A stretch of 64,000 nucleotides of DNA from Pseudomonadota bacterium (GCA_021845595.1 JAJZVV010000010.1:1-64000), one strand, 5' to 3'; counted from the stretch's first letter, positions 27,066 through 36,804 are shown. Notes: generated by a model not told the origin, from the sequence alone. Numbers and translations are program-made.

Positions 27066-28331
27066 CTATCTCGCCTGAGCCGCTTCGGAGGGGGCGCCCA
27101 CCTCTCTGAGGTAGGCCAGGCCCGCTTCAGGACCGCGCATGATCTCGATCAGTCGCGCCCGCTCGATCGTGGTCAGCGGCAGCTCGTCGCGGCTCTTGGT
27201 GCGCAGCCACTGTTCGAACTGGATCAGAACCGGGTCGTTCCGCGCGCTCGCCGGGCTGCGCCCGGCCTGATGGAAGCGGATCAGCTCGCGCGCGATGCCC
27301 TCCAGAGCTTCGAGAGAGTCGGCGCCGGGCTCGCTGGGCAGGTGGGTCAGGGGCGCGACCAGCTGGCGCTCCAGAACGGTCTCGAAGCGCTCGCGGCAGG
27401 CGCTGTCGATGCGGGAGCGGATGCGCCGGATGCGCTCGCGCCAGTCTTCGCGATGGTCCCAGCCCTGCAGTCCGGCACATCGCGCGCTGATTGCCGTCAT
27501 CGCGTCCGCCGCCGCGCCGAGTTCCAGCTTGCCGCTCAGCGCCGTGTCCACGGCGTTTTCGAGCTCGCCGAACACGAAGCTGACGGCCTTGTTGGGCCCG
27601 CCCTTCAGCGCCTGGTCGGCGGTCGCCGCGGCGAGCTCGATTCCGATGTCGAGCACCCGGCCATCGCCGGGCATGCAGCCAAGCAGCAGCGCCAGCGTCA
27701 GGGAGAACGCCTGCTCGCCGCGCCCGAGAGCGCCGGCCAGCACCGAGCGGAGCCGATTTTCCAGGTTCGGGGACGCGGTGGCGACATCTTCCTGGAGTGC
27801 CAGGATGCGATCGCTCAAGGCGAGCATCTCGGTCAGGCCGCGAGAGACCTCGGTGAAGTCGGGTACCGACAGCTGGGTGGTCTGGGTCCAGTCGGCCGGC
27901 ACGCTCGCCGATCCCAGGACGAGGCTTGCGGCCGGCCAGAGAAGCCCGCCGACCCTGCGCACGGCGTCGTGATCGGCCAAGGTCTTGCCGGCGAGCATGG
28001 CGTCGATCTGGCGCGCGCGGCCCCCCATGATGCCGCGGACGAGCTGCACGAGCCGGAGCAGCGCCGTGCGCGGGATCGCCGTCATGCCCGGCTGCCAGCG
28101 TGCGCCGTCGATGATGAGCTGCTCGATCGGCTGAAACATCAGCCGGCCGAAGGTCAGCGGGCGTGGCGGCTTGAGCTGTGCCAGGAGCGGCCGCATCGGC
28201 GCGATCAATTCGTCGGCCGCGCCACGAACCGGCAGGAGATCGACCGCTGCCACTGCGCGCAGCAGCCGCGCCCGGGTCTTTTCGGAGGGCAGGGACGGAT
28301 CGGGTTCGGTCATGGTCTCGGCTGGCCGCAA
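27066..28331 (-). CDS. Unrecognised protein, 421 residues
   Basis: I do not recognise a family. The protein is predicted soluble and mostly helical, with no signal peptide, membrane span or catalytic motif that I can see. The N-terminus (MRPAETMTEPDPSLPSEKT) may start at the second Met. Features include RLMFQPIEQLIIDG near residue 65, LVRGIMGGRARQIDAML near 105, ALTLALLLGCMPGDGRVLDIG near 215 and an Arg-rich helix REDWRERIRRIRSRID near 295. It lies five bases downstream of a second unrecognised gene and is surely co-transcribed with it. Base composition matches the neighbours. Confidence 0.75.
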   Translation of the reverse strand: MRPAETMTEPDPSLPSEKTRARLLRAVAAVDLLPVRGAADELIAPMRPLLAQLKPPRPLTFGRLMFQPIEQLIIDGARWQPGMTAIPRTALLRLVQLVRGIMGGRARQIDAMLAGKTLADHDAVRRVGGLLWPAASLVLGSASVPADWTQTTQLSVPDFTEVSRGLTEMLALSDRILALQEDVATASPNLENRLRSVLAGALGRGEQAFSLTLALLLGCMPGDGRVLDIGIELAAATADQALKGGPNKAVSFVFGELENAVDTALSGKLELGAAADAMTAISARCAGLQGWDHREDWRERIRRIRSRIDSACRERFETVLERQLVAPLTHLPSEPGADSLEALEGIARELIRFHQAGRSPASARNDPVLIQFEQWLRTKSRDELPLTTIERARLIEIMRGPEAGLAYLREVGAPSEAAQAR

Positions 28332-28336
28332 GCGCT

Positions 28337-29455
28337 TCAGACCCCCAGCATGCGCAGGCTGGCCGCGCGCAGGGATTCTTCGTGGGCGATCAGCATCTGG
28401 CTATCCCCATGGCTGCGGCGCTCGATCCGCAGCCGCGCGGGGCGCGAGCGGAAGATGCGCGCTTCCTCGGGGCTGAGCGGGGTCAGCCATGCTTCCGCTT
28501 CCCGCGGCAGCATCGGCACCAGGGCGACCATGTCTCCCGGATCGCGCTCCCAATTCTGCCCGTTTGCCCCGGCGAGGCGGCGGACGCACGGGCCGGACCA
28601 GCCGTTGAGCAGCCAGTCGGCCCGCTGCAGCCAGTGCGTCATCGGCTCCGGCTCGGCGAGGTATGCTGCGACCAGTGCCACCGGGCGGGCGAAGCGGGCG
28701 CGCGCCTCTGCCAGCCACCGCCGCGCCCCGCGCGCGACCAGGCCGCTCGCGGTCGCCATGAACTCGGCGCAGCTGGCACGACTGCCCTTCATGGCCTCGA
28801 GCCGCTCCGTGACGGCCCCGTGCAGCGCCTCGACCGCGGCCAGCAAGCGCGGCAGGCGCGCCTGCTCGGTCTGCTCGCCGAAACCGATGACGCTGATGGC
28901 GGCCGCGATCTCCTCTATCGCCTTCACCACGTCGTTGGCCGGCCGGCCATAGAGCGCCGCCATCTGCCGCCGCAACGGGGTCACCGCCGCGGTCTCGCCG
29001 TCCGGCTCGGGAAGCGCCGCGAAGGACTGTGTCTGGCAGTGCCGAGCCAGGCTTTCGAGCATGAAGGCGGTAGCGGCGCGGACTGTCTCCTCGTCGATCG
29101 CCGCACCGTTCTTGGCCGCGTCCATCGCCGCCCGACCGGCAATGCCGGACGCCGCGACCTTGTGCGCGGCCCGGGCCACGGTCATCGGCAGAATCGGCTG
29201 GCTGGCCGCGATGCAGTCCATGAGTTGCACGTCATGGATGCTCACGCGGCAAACCTCGCGCAGATCGCGCCAGGGCCAGACGAAGAACCCATCGCCGCCA
29301 TCGGGGTTCGGCAGCACCAGTTCCGGCTCGCCGCGCGCGCCGGCGCGCACGCAGGCGCCGGCGAGCACGGGGCTGGTCAGCGGCAGACGGACGCCGCGCT
29401 CCCGGAACGTCGTGGGTTGAAACAACCTCGAGAATTCGGCGAGCACCGATGCCAT
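28337..29455 (-). CDS. Unrecognised protein, 372 residues
   Basis: I do not recognise a family. The N-terminus (MASVLAEFSRLFQPTTFRER) leads into GDGFFVWPWRDLREVCRV, which may be a small beta-rich unit, and the centre is helical with many Ala and Arg. A Trp-rich stretch (HWLQRADWLLNGWSGP) lies near residue 270 and a C-terminal RRSHGDSQMLIAHEESLRAA follows. No transmembrane helix or enzyme motif is visible. It forms a two-gene unit with the gene at 27066, five bases apart, suggesting partners in one complex or process. Confidence 0.75.
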   Translation of the reverse strand: MASVLAEFSRLFQPTTFRERGVRLPLTSPVLAGACVRAGARGEPELVLPNPDGGDGFFVWPWRDLREVCRVSIHDVQLMDCIAASQPILPMTVARAAHKVAASGIAGRAAMDAAKNGAAIDEETVRAATAFMLESLARHCQTQSFAALPEPDGETAAVTPLRRQMAALYGRPANDVVKAIEEIAAAISVIGFGEQTEQARLPRLLAAVEALHGAVTERLEAMKGSRASCAEFMATASGLVARGARRWLAEARARFARPVALVAAYLAEPEPMTHWLQRADWLLNGWSGPCVRRLAGANGQNWERDPGDMVALVPMLPREAEAWLTPLSPEEARIFRSRPARLRIERRSHGDSQMLIAHEESLRAASLRMLGV

Positions 29456-29550
29456 GGCGGCAAACTGCCACGCAGGCGTAAACCAATCGAAAATCTACAT
29501 ACGAAATCCACTGCTTGCCGCACTCCGACCGGCCGGCGGCGCGGCCGTGT

Positions 29551-30330
29551 TCAGCGCCCGGCGAAAATCGGCTTCTGCTTGGACAAAAAGGCGCGCACGG
29601 CGTTGTGGAAATCCTCGGTCTCGACGAAGCCGTTGGCGGAGGCTTCCTCCTCGGCCGAAATCGGCAGCTCGCCGCCGAGCAGGCGCAGCGCGCGCTTGTG
29701 GAAGCGGGCCGAGAGCGGGCTGCCGGTGCCGATGCGCTGCGCGAGCGCCATCGCCTCCCCCGCCGCCGCGCCGTCGGCGGCCAGGCGCGAGAGCAGGCCC
29801 TTTTCGTAGGCTTCCCGGCCGGTGAAAATCCGCCCCTCGATGAAAATCTCCGCCGCGACGCCGATGCCGACCATGCGGATGACGGGCTCGATCTCGGCGT
29901 AGGGATACCAGATGCCGAGGTTGCGCGCGGTGATGCCGAACCGGATATCGCCGTCGCCGACGCGGAAATCGCACATCGTCGCGATGCCGGCGCCGCCGCC
30001 GATCACCGAGCCTTCGAGCTGGGCGATCACCGGGTGGCGGCAGAGGCGGATGGACTGCATGCTCTCGTGCAGCACCTGAGCGTAGATATCCTCCTTCGCC
30101 CGGTCGCCGCGCTCGATGGCGAACGCGCCGATGTCGGCGCCGGCACAGAAATGGCCCGCGGTCCCGCGCAGCACCACCGCGCGCAGCGTTTCGTCGGCGG
30201 AGAGGCTTTCCATCGCCGCCTGCAAACGCCGCCATTGGGCGAGGTCGAAGGCGTTGCGCACCTCCGGGCGGTTGAACGTGACGATCGCGGTTTCACCCTC
30301 GCGGGTGACGAGCATCGGGTCTGCGGGCAT
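29551..30330 (-). CDS. Enoyl-CoA hydratase/isomerase family protein
   Basis: This 259-residue crotonase-fold protein has the oxyanion-hole segments GTAGHFCAGADIGAF (near residue 57) and GSVIGGGAGIATMCDFRVG (near residue 106), and a late IGTGSPLSARFHKRALR. The catalytic Glu pair typical of true hydratases is not obvious in the second helix, so the reaction (hydration, isomerisation or hydrolysis) remains open. It is monocistronic, 27 bases from the glycosylase gene on the same strand. Confidence 0.88.
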   Translation of the reverse strand: MPADPMLVTREGETAIVTFNRPEVRNAFDLAQWRRLQAAMESLSADETLRAVVLRGTAGHFCAGADIGAFAIERGDRAKEDIYAQVLHESMQSIRLCRHPVIAQLEGSVIGGGAGIATMCDFRVGDGDIRFGITARNLGIWYPYAEIEPVIRMVGIGVAAEIFIEGRIFTGREAYEKGLLSRLAADGAAAGEAMALAQRIGTGSPLSARFHKRALRLLGGELPISAEEEASANGFVETEDFHNAVRAFLSKQKPIFAGR

Positions 30331-30357
30331 GAGAAAACTCCTTCCGGCGCGAAATTC

Positions 30358-31023
30358 TCACGCCGTCCCGGCCTCGTCTACCGGCGCCTCGTCCATCGTC
30401 GGGCGGCCGGTGAGATGGCGCCAATGGTGCCAGAGCAGCCGCGCCGCCAGCCCGCGCCACGGGCGCCAAGGCTCGGCCAGGGCGCGCAGCGCCGCCGGCG
30501 TCGGCCGCGCCGGGAGCCGCTTGAGCGCCGCAGCGGCCGCGGCGAGCGCGAGATCGGCGGCGGGGAAAATGTCGGCGCGCTGCTCGGCGAACAGCAGATA
30601 GACCTCCGCGCTCCAGCGGCCGAGGCCGCGCACCGAAATGATGGCCTCGATCGCCGCCTCGTCCGCCATGCCGGCGAGCGAAGCCGCGGCGAGCCGGCCC
30701 TCGGCGAAGGCGGCGGCGAGCGCGCGGGCGTGGGCGCATTTCGGGCGCGACAGGCCGGCGCCGCGCAAGGCCTCGTCGGAGAGCGCGAGCAGGCCGGCCG
30801 GCTCGCGCGCCCCCGGCAGGGCGGCGAGCCGGCGCCAGATCGCCGCCGCCGCCTGGTTGCTGATCTGCTGACCGACGATCGCCTGGAGCAGCCCCGGAAA
30901 CCCACCTTGCCGCGTGCGCCAGGGCAGCGGCCCCGCGCCGGCCTCGATGGTGGCGAGATCCGGGTCCGCGGCGAGGAGCAGGCCAAGCCCGGCGCGGGCG
31001 GAGGCGGGAAGCGGGGCGGTCAT
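30358..31023 (-). CDS. DNA-3-methyladenine glycosylase II (AlkA-type)
   Basis: This 221-residue HhH-GPD base-excision glycosylase has the conserved LLQAIVGQQISNQAAAAIW, the helix-hairpin-helix ISVRGLGRWSAEVYL and the catalytic Asp157 in DIFPAADLAL. It removes alkylated purines from DNA. ATG 31023 is chosen because an upstream extension adds unconserved sequence from a low-GC region. It lacks the N-terminal domain of E. coli AlkA, as is common in short alphaproteobacterial forms. Confidence 0.9.
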   Translation of the reverse strand: MTAPLPASARAGLGLLLAADPDLATIEAGAGPLPWRTRQGGFPGLLQAIVGQQISNQAAAAIWRRLAALPGAREPAGLLALSDEALRGAGLSRPKCAHARALAAAFAEGRLAAASLAGMADEAAIEAIISVRGLGRWSAEVYLLFAEQRADIFPAADLALAAAAAALKRLPARPTPAALRALAEPWRPWRGLAARLLWHHWRHLTGRPTMDEAPVDEAGTA

Positions 31024-31224
31024 CGGGGGAGGAATAGGCGCCGGCCGGATGCGGTCCAAGAGACATTTGGAATCGGGTCGGGTGATGGCGCAAAAACAAC
31101 CATGAGTAGTATATTTGCGCATTTTCGCGCCGGTCGGGTGTATCTCAATCTGGCATTTTGTCGTATCATTACGATTGGCATCTCAGTATGATCTACATCT
31201 CCCTGTAGCCGAGGATCTGCGGGA
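31024..31224. promoter_or_regulatory. AT-rich divergent intergenic region
   Basis: This 201-bp gap between the divergent glycosylase and giant repeat-protein genes is far less GC-rich than its surroundings, particularly 31095-31200, with runs such as AGTAGTATATTTGCGC. It must hold promoters for both genes, but I cannot assign clear -35/-10 pairs. The composition would suit a bent or H-NS-like regulated promoter for the surface or secreted protein. Confidence 0.4.
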
Positions 31225-34200
31225 ATGAGCATCTCCAGGCTCGCGAATACCGTTTTCGCAAATCCAGCGACGATCGACACGCCAATGTCGATCTCGAACC
31301 CCGCCGGCTATGCCATTGGACTCGCTGCGGGGACCGCCGGGGCGTCATCGCTCAACTGGACGGTCGTGAACAACAGCACGATCAGCGCCGGCGGCGCCCT
31401 GGGGGTCGGGCTGGCGGCGAGCGGAAGCCTGACCAACGCCGCGGCCGGGCTGCTGAGCGCCAACTTGGACGGCATTTTCTCCCGGAACGCGAGCAGCGTG
31501 CAGAATTTCGGCACCATCACCGTCTCGGGCGTTGCCATCGTCGCCGGCGCGGCGCCGAGCGTGCCGTCGTTTCAGCCGGCCAGTGTGCCGCTAACCGGTA
31601 CGCTTTCGATCGGTACCGGCGTCAGCGTCCTCGGCGCGGCCAGCACGATCGACAATCATGACCTGATCAGCGCCGTGAGCGTCGGCGTGGACGCTGCCGG
31701 GCCGGCCAGCACCGTGCTCAATTCCGGCCTGATCGAGGCCTCGACCACGCGCGTCAACGAGGCCGGTCTGCCGGCCACGCTCACGGCCGGAATTGGGGTG
31801 TTCGTCGCCCAGGGCACGGTCAGCAACGCGGGCGGGACGATCGCGGGCGGACTGGCGGGCGTCGCCGGCGGTGGCATCCTGCCGTCGTCGGTGGTCAATC
31901 TGGCGGGGACCATCGCCGGCACCGGTCCGACCAGCGTCGGTATCCTGCTCGAAGAAGGCGGCGCAGTCCGCAACCAGATCGGCGGCACGATCACCGGCGG
32001 GGTCGGCATCGGCATCACTTACGGTACCGGCACGGTAGCGAACTACGGCCTCATCAGCGCCAACGACTCCTCGCAGCGCACCTTTCCCTTCGCCGCCGCC
32101 ACCTCCAGCCCGCTCGGGGCGTTCCTGCAGGCCGCCGCGCCCGATCAGCCGGGAATGCTGCGCGCCGCCGGTGCCGGCGTCGGCATGCTCGCGGGCGGTG
32201 CGCTCAGCAATGGCGCGAGCGGCACGATCTCGGGGGTCGCGGTCGGGGTCTATCTCGCCGGCGCGCCGCTGACCCTGACGAACGCGGGCTCGATCACGGC
32301 CACCGACCCCGAGGGCATCGGCGTGTTCCTGCAGGGCGATGGCTCCGCCAGCAATTCCGGCGCCATCACCGCCCCGATCTTCGGCGTCGTCACCGGCAAC
32401 GGGCCTGGCGATGTCCTCAACGCCGGCGTGATCGATGCCACCGGCGGCACGCTCGGGGCCACATCCACCGATCCGCTGCTGGCGCAGGCCGGGTTCGGCG
32501 GCGCGGCGGCCGGCACACGCCTCGGTTGGGGCGTGTTCGAGGATGCCGGCGGCACCGTGACCAACGGCTCGTCGCCGTCGACGGGCTGGATCGTCGGCGC
32601 CGCGAACGGCGTCGTCATCGCCGGCGGCGCGGGCACGGTGGTCAACGCCGACGGCACCATCGCGGGCAGCGGAGGCGTCGGCGTGCTGCTCGGCGCCGGC
32701 GGCTCGGTGGCAAATGCGGCCGGGCAGCGCATCGAGGGCGCCAGCGCCGGCATCGTCATCACCGGCAGCGCCGGCGGCACGGTGAACAACGCCGGAAGCA
32801 TCGCCGGTACTAGCGGGCCGGGCGCCGATTCCGTGCTGTTCAGCGACAGCGGCACGAACCTGCTGCAGATCGCGCCCGGCGCGTCGTTCACCGGCGACGT
32901 GATCTTCGCCGCTGGCGCGACCAACGATCTCGAACTGCTCTCGGCGGCCAGCACCGGCTCGCTGAGCGGGCTCGGCACGCGCTTCGCCGGCGCCGGCCAG
33001 ATCACGGTCGATCCCGGCGCCTCGTGGGATCTCGCCGGGCAGAACACGCTTTCCGGCAGCGACGTCGTCAGCCTCGGCAGCCTCACCAACCGCGGCACCC
33101 TGCTCGCCCTCGCGGGCAGCGGCGGCAGCGTCATCAGCGCCGGGCCGGCTAGCTTCGCCAATGACGGGCTGATCGAGAATGTCTCCGGCACGCTCACCGT
33201 CGCCGCCATCGCCGCCGGCGCCGGGCGGATCGCCATCGCCGCCGGCTCGGCGCTGCGCATCAGCGGCACGGTGGACAGCAGCCAGACCATCGACCTCGCC
33301 GGCCCGGGCGCCGTGCTCGCCCTCGGCAATGTCGGGCAGTTCGCCGGCACGATCGAAGGCTTCGGCGGCGTTGCCACGATCGATCTCGCCAACACGACCC
33401 TGTCCGGGGCCGCGCTCACCGCCTCGGCGCTGGACCTCACCCTCGCCTCGGGCGGCACGCTGAGCCTGGCGATGGCGGCACCGGCGGCGGGGGCCACGGT
33501 GCAGACGCAGGCGGACGGCGCCGGGGGCACCGATGTCGTGTTCGGCGTGCCGAGCGGAACGCCCGGCCAGGGCTCGCTCGATCTCTCCGCCTATGCGCCG
33601 GGCGCCGAGGCGGCCGCGGCGACGGCGCTGGCCGGGCTGGCCGCCGCCGGCGGGCCGGTGCGCTACGACGATGCCGCCGGCAGCTTCGGCACGGCGCAGG
33701 CGGGCGCGACGAACATCGCCGTGCTCACCGCAGCGGTGGCGGGCAGCACCGTCGCCCCGCCGACGGGCTTTGCCGGCTTGGCCGTGACCGGGAGTGCGGC
33801 GCTGACGCTCGGCGACGGTGGCGCCGGCCATGCGCTGCTGATCGGCAACCAGGGTGCGGACACGCTCACCGGTAGCGGCGCCGGCGACACGCTCATCGGC
33901 GGCCAGGGCGCCAACATGTTCGTGGCCGGCGCCGGCGCCGACATCGTCACCGGCGACGGCGCTGACACGGTCAACGCCCCCTCCGGCGCCGCCACGGTGA
34001 CGACCAGCGCGGGCAGCAGCCTGGTATTCCTCGGCGGCTCGAACGACATGGTCTCGTCGAACGGGGCGGATACGATCGTTGGTACGAACGCATCGGGTCA
34101 GACGGAGTTTCTCAACGCTGCGGGCGCGGCGGTCTATGGCGGCAACAGCGGCGCCAGCACGGTGGTCAATTCCGGCGGCCAGGACACGGTGGCGGCGGGC

Positions 34201-35001
34201 AGCGGGCCGGAGACGATCTTCGCCAACGCCGGCGGCGGTCTGTATGAGCTGAATTCGAGCACCGCGCTGGAATTCGTCGGCAACACGACGGGCACCGGCA
34301 CGATCCTCGGCGGCTCGGGCCAGGCGACGCTGTTCGGCGGGGCGGGCAAATATCTGTACTTCATGGGCTCCGAGACGACCGAATTCGCCATCCAGCAGGG
34401 CGCGGCGACGATGGTCGGCGGGGCGGGCAATGCCTCGGTGTGGGCCGGCACCGGCGGGGCGGACGTGTTCTTCCAGAATGGCGGCAGCCTGCTCTATGAC
34501 GCGCAATCGAGCCAGAGTACCGTGGTCGATGCATCGGGGGGGTTAGACCCGATGGCGGATGTGTTCTTTGCCGGCCCCGGTGGTGCGATCAACGTATTCA
34601 ACGCCAGCAACAACAACGTCTTCGTCGGCTACGGCACCGGCAACACGACGCTGAACGGCGGCGGCACCGCGGGCAACAATATTTTCTTCGCCGGCGGCGG
34701 CAGCACGACGATCTTCGGCGGCCACGGCAACGATACCTTCGTCGCCGGCACGGGAAGCGCGGTGATCGTCCCCGACTATAGCCTCAATGTCTTCGAGTTC
34801 ACCAAGGGCGCGGCCGGCGGGACCGAGACGATCTGGCATTTCTCCGCCGCCGACCAGGTGGATCTGTTCGGCTACGGCGCCGGCGCCATCATCGGGCAGA
34901 CCAGTGCCGGCGGCTCGACCACGGTGACGCTGGCCGACAACACGAAAATCATCTTCTCCGGCGTGGCCAGCCTCAACACGGCGCAGATCCATAGTTTCTG
35001 A
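31225..35001 (+). CDS. Giant beta-strand repeat protein with RTX-like C-terminus
   Basis: This 1258-residue, Gly/Ala/Ser/Thr/Asn-rich protein has no N-terminal signal peptide. Residues 1-600 are repeats of the form Asn-x-Gly-x-Ile-x-Gly (for example NNAGSIAG, NAGSITATD), a pattern of parallel beta-helix adhesins. Residues about 870-930 contain degenerate calcium-binding nonapeptides (GNQGADTLT, GSGAGDTLI, GGQGANMFV), with more near 1165 (GGHGNDTFVAG). The last 80 residues (WHFSAADQVDLFGYG to the aromatic-ending IHSF) look like a type I secretion signal. It is probably a secreted adhesin or matrix protein. Type I exporter genes are not in the window. Confidence 0.75.
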   Translation: MSISRLANTVFANPATIDTPMSISNPAGYAIGLAAGTAGASSLNWTVVNNSTISAGGALGVGLAASGSLTNAAAGLLSANLDGIFSRNASSVQNFGTITVSGVAIVAGAAPSVPSFQPASVPLTGTLSIGTGVSVLGAASTIDNHDLISAVSVGVDAAGPASTVLNSGLIEASTTRVNEAGLPATLTAGIGVFVAQGTVSNAGGTIAGGLAGVAGGGILPSSVVNLAGTIAGTGPTSVGILLEEGGAVRNQIGGTITGGVGIGITYGTGTVANYGLISANDSSQRTFPFAAATSSPLGAFLQAAAPDQPGMLRAAGAGVGMLAGGALSNGASGTISGVAVGVYLAGAPLTLTNAGSITATDPEGIGVFLQGDGSASNSGAITAPIFGVVTGNGPGDVLNAGVIDATGGTLGATSTDPLLAQAGFGGAAAGTRLGWGVFEDAGGTVTNGSSPSTGWIVGAANGVVIAGGAGTVVNADGTIAGSGGVGVLLGAGGSVANAAGQRIEGASAGIVITGSAGGTVNNAGSIAGTSGPGADSVLFSDSGTNLLQIAPGASFTGDVIFAAGATNDLELLSAASTGSLSGLGTRFAGAGQITVDPGASWDLAGQNTLSGSDVVSLGSLTNRGTLLALAGSGGSVISAGPASFANDGLIENVSGTLTVAAIAAGAGRIAIAAGSALRISGTVDSSQTIDLAGPGAVLALGNVGQFAGTIEGFGGVATIDLANTTLSGAALTASALDLTLASGGTLSLAMAAPAAGATVQTQADGAGGTDVVFGVPSGTPGQGSLDLSAYAPGAEAAAATALAGLAAAGGPVRYDDAAGSFGTAQAGATNIAVLTAAVAGSTVAPPTGFAGLAVTGSAALTLGDGGAGHALLIGNQGADTLTGSGAGDTLIGGQGANMFVAGAGADIVTGDGADTVNAPSGAATVTTSAGSSLVFLGGSNDMVSSNGADTIVGTNASGQTEFLNAAGAAVYGGNSGASTVVNSGGQDTVAAGSGPETIFANAGGGLYELNSSTALEFVGNTTGTGTILGGSGQATLFGGAGKYLYFMGSETTEFAIQQGAATMVGGAGNASVWAGTGGADVFFQNGGSLLYDAQSSQSTVVDASGGLDPMADVFFAGPGGAINVFNASNNNVFVGYGTGNTTLNGGGTAGNNIFFAGGGSTTIFGGHGNDTFVAGTGSAVIVPDYSLNVFEFTKGAAGGTETIWHFSAADQVDLFGYGAGAIIGQTSAGGSTTVTLADNTKIIFSGVASLNTAQIHSF

Positions 35002-35105
35002 CCCCGGTGCCGCCGCGCGCCGATTGACGCCCCCTGCCCCGCCGCCAATAGTCGATGCAATGGTGCGGCCAAGCGCCGATCCGATCGACCCGTGGAGGAA
35101 CCCGC

Positions 35106-36767
35106 ATGACCGATCTGCCGACAGGCCAGGCCGCGCCCCGCCCGTCCCTGCCCGCCGAGCGGGATCTCGTCATCGTCGGCGCCGGGTTCGCCGGGCTCTA
35201 CCTGCTCCACCGCGCCCGCGGCCTCGGGCTTTCGGCGGTGATCCTGGAAAAGGCCGATGGCGTCGGCGGCACCTGGTACTGGAACCGCTATCCCGGCGCG
35301 CGCTGCGATGTCGAGAGCATGCAGTATTCCTTCTCCTTCTCGCCTGACTTGCAGCGCGACTGGCGCTGGAGCGAGCGCTACGCCGCGCAGCCGGAGATCC
35401 TGCGCTACGCCAACCATGTCGCGGACCGGTTCGAGCTGCGGCGGGACATCTGGCTCGAAACCACCGTTCACGGCGCCCGTTTCGACGAGACCGAGGCGCG
35501 CTGGCACGTCGCCACCGATCGCGGCACGGTGCGCGCGCGGTTCTGTGTCATGGCCACCGGCTGCCTTTCCAGCGCGCGGGTGCCGGATTTTCCCGGGCTG
35601 GCGGAGTTTGCCGGCCGCACCTACCACACCGGCTACTGGCCGCATGAAGGCGTCGATTTCACCGGCCAGCGCGTGGGGATCATCGGCACCGGTTCCTCGG
35701 CGATCCAGGCGATCCCGGTCATCGCCGAGCAGGCGGCGCATCTGACCGTGTTCCAGCGCACGGCGAATTTTTCCATCCCCGCGCGCAACGCGCCGATGAC
35801 CGACGCCTACGAGCAGGAATGGAAGTCGGACTACGAGCAGCGCCGGGCGAAGGCGCGGCAGATGCGCACCGGCATTCTCTATCCGTTCAACGACGTTTCC
35901 GCCCTGGCGGTGGACGCCGCGACGCGCCAGCGCGAATACGAGTCGCGCTGGGCCGCCGGCGGGCTCGGGTTCATGGCTGCGTTCAACGACCTCATTCTCG
36001 ACCGCGCCGCCAACGACACCGCCGCCGAATTCGTGCGCGGGAAAATCCGCGCCACCGTGCGCGATCCTGCGGTGGCGGAGCTGCTGGCGCCGAAGGATCA
36101 CCCGATCGGCACCAAGCGCATCTGCGCCGACACCCATTATTACGAGACCTACAACCGCGCCAACGTCACCCTCGTCGATGTCCGCAGCGCGCCGATCGCG
36201 GAGATCACGCCGGACGGGCTCAGGACCAGCGCGGCGCACTACGCGCTGGACAGCATCGTCTTCGCCACCGGGTTCGATGCCATGACCGGCACGCTGGCGA
36301 AGATCGACATCCGCAACGCCGCCGGCGACGGGCTGGCGGAGAAGTGGCAGGCGGGGCCGCGGACCTATCTCGGCCTGATGAGCGCGGGCTTTCCCAACCT
36401 GTTCCTCGTCACCGGCCCGGGCAGCCCGTCCGTGCTCAGCAACATGATGGTCTCGATCGAGCAGCACGTGGACTGGATCGCCGATTGCCTGGAGCATATG
36501 CAGCGCCACCGCATCGCGCGCATCGAGGCGACGACGCCGGCCGAGGAAGCATGGGTCGCGCAGGTCAACGAGGTCGCCGACCGGACGCTCTATCCGGCGG
36601 CGAACTCCTGGTACATGGGCGCCAACATTCCCGGCAAGCCGCGGGTTTTCATGCCTTATATCGGTGGCGTCGGGGTCTATCGCCAGCTCTGCGACGAGGT
36701 CAGCGCCAAGGGTTACGAGGGCTTTGCCCTCACCGGCGCGGCGACGCAGGCCGAGGCGGCGGACTGA
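35106..36767 (+). CDS. Baeyer-Villiger-type flavin monooxygenase
   Basis: This 553-residue protein has an FAD dinucleotide motif VGAGFAG (residues 24-30), the exact Baeyer-Villiger fingerprint FAGRTYHTGYWP at 168-179 and an NADPH motif IIGTGSSAIQ at 192-201. Sequence features (GVGGTWYWNRYPGARCD) are those of class B cyclohexanone/phenylacetone-type monooxygenases, which turn ketones into esters or lactones with O2 and NADPH. ATG 35106 follows a GGAGG-like site in TGGAGGAACC. It appears monocistronic. The substrate ketone is unknown. Confidence 0.92.
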   Translation: MTDLPTGQAAPRPSLPAERDLVIVGAGFAGLYLLHRARGLGLSAVILEKADGVGGTWYWNRYPGARCDVESMQYSFSFSPDLQRDWRWSERYAAQPEILRYANHVADRFELRRDIWLETTVHGARFDETEARWHVATDRGTVRARFCVMATGCLSSARVPDFPGLAEFAGRTYHTGYWPHEGVDFTGQRVGIIGTGSSAIQAIPVIAEQAAHLTVFQRTANFSIPARNAPMTDAYEQEWKSDYEQRRAKARQMRTGILYPFNDVSALAVDAATRQREYESRWAAGGLGFMAAFNDLILDRAANDTAAEFVRGKIRATVRDPAVAELLAPKDHPIGTKRICADTHYYETYNRANVTLVDVRSAPIAEITPDGLRTSAAHYALDSIVFATGFDAMTGTLAKIDIRNAAGDGLAEKWQAGPRTYLGLMSAGFPNLFLVTGPGSPSVLSNMMVSIEQHVDWIADCLEHMQRHRIARIEATTPAEEAWVAQVNEVADRTLYPAANSWYMGANIPGKPRVFMPYIGGVGVYRQLCDEVSAKGYEGFALTGAATQAEAAD

Positions 36768-36781
36768 TCCTGCCTCACGTC

Positions 36782-36804
36782 TCGGCGCTTGCGCGGGGCG
36801 CCGA
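36782..36804 (+). terminator. Hairpin between monooxygenase gene and tRNA
   Basis: TCGGCGC (36782-36788) pairs with GCGCCGA (36798-36804) around a nine-base loop, 14 bases after the monooxygenase stop. The T-poor tail makes it a weak intrinsic terminator candidate. Confidence 0.4.

Noticed and set aside
31591-34506. A 971-codon minus-strand frame opposite the giant repeat protein
   Set aside because: Its Arg/Ala/Gly/Asp-rich, motif-free translation mirrors the repetitive plus-strand gene; there is no ribosome-binding site or conserved domain.
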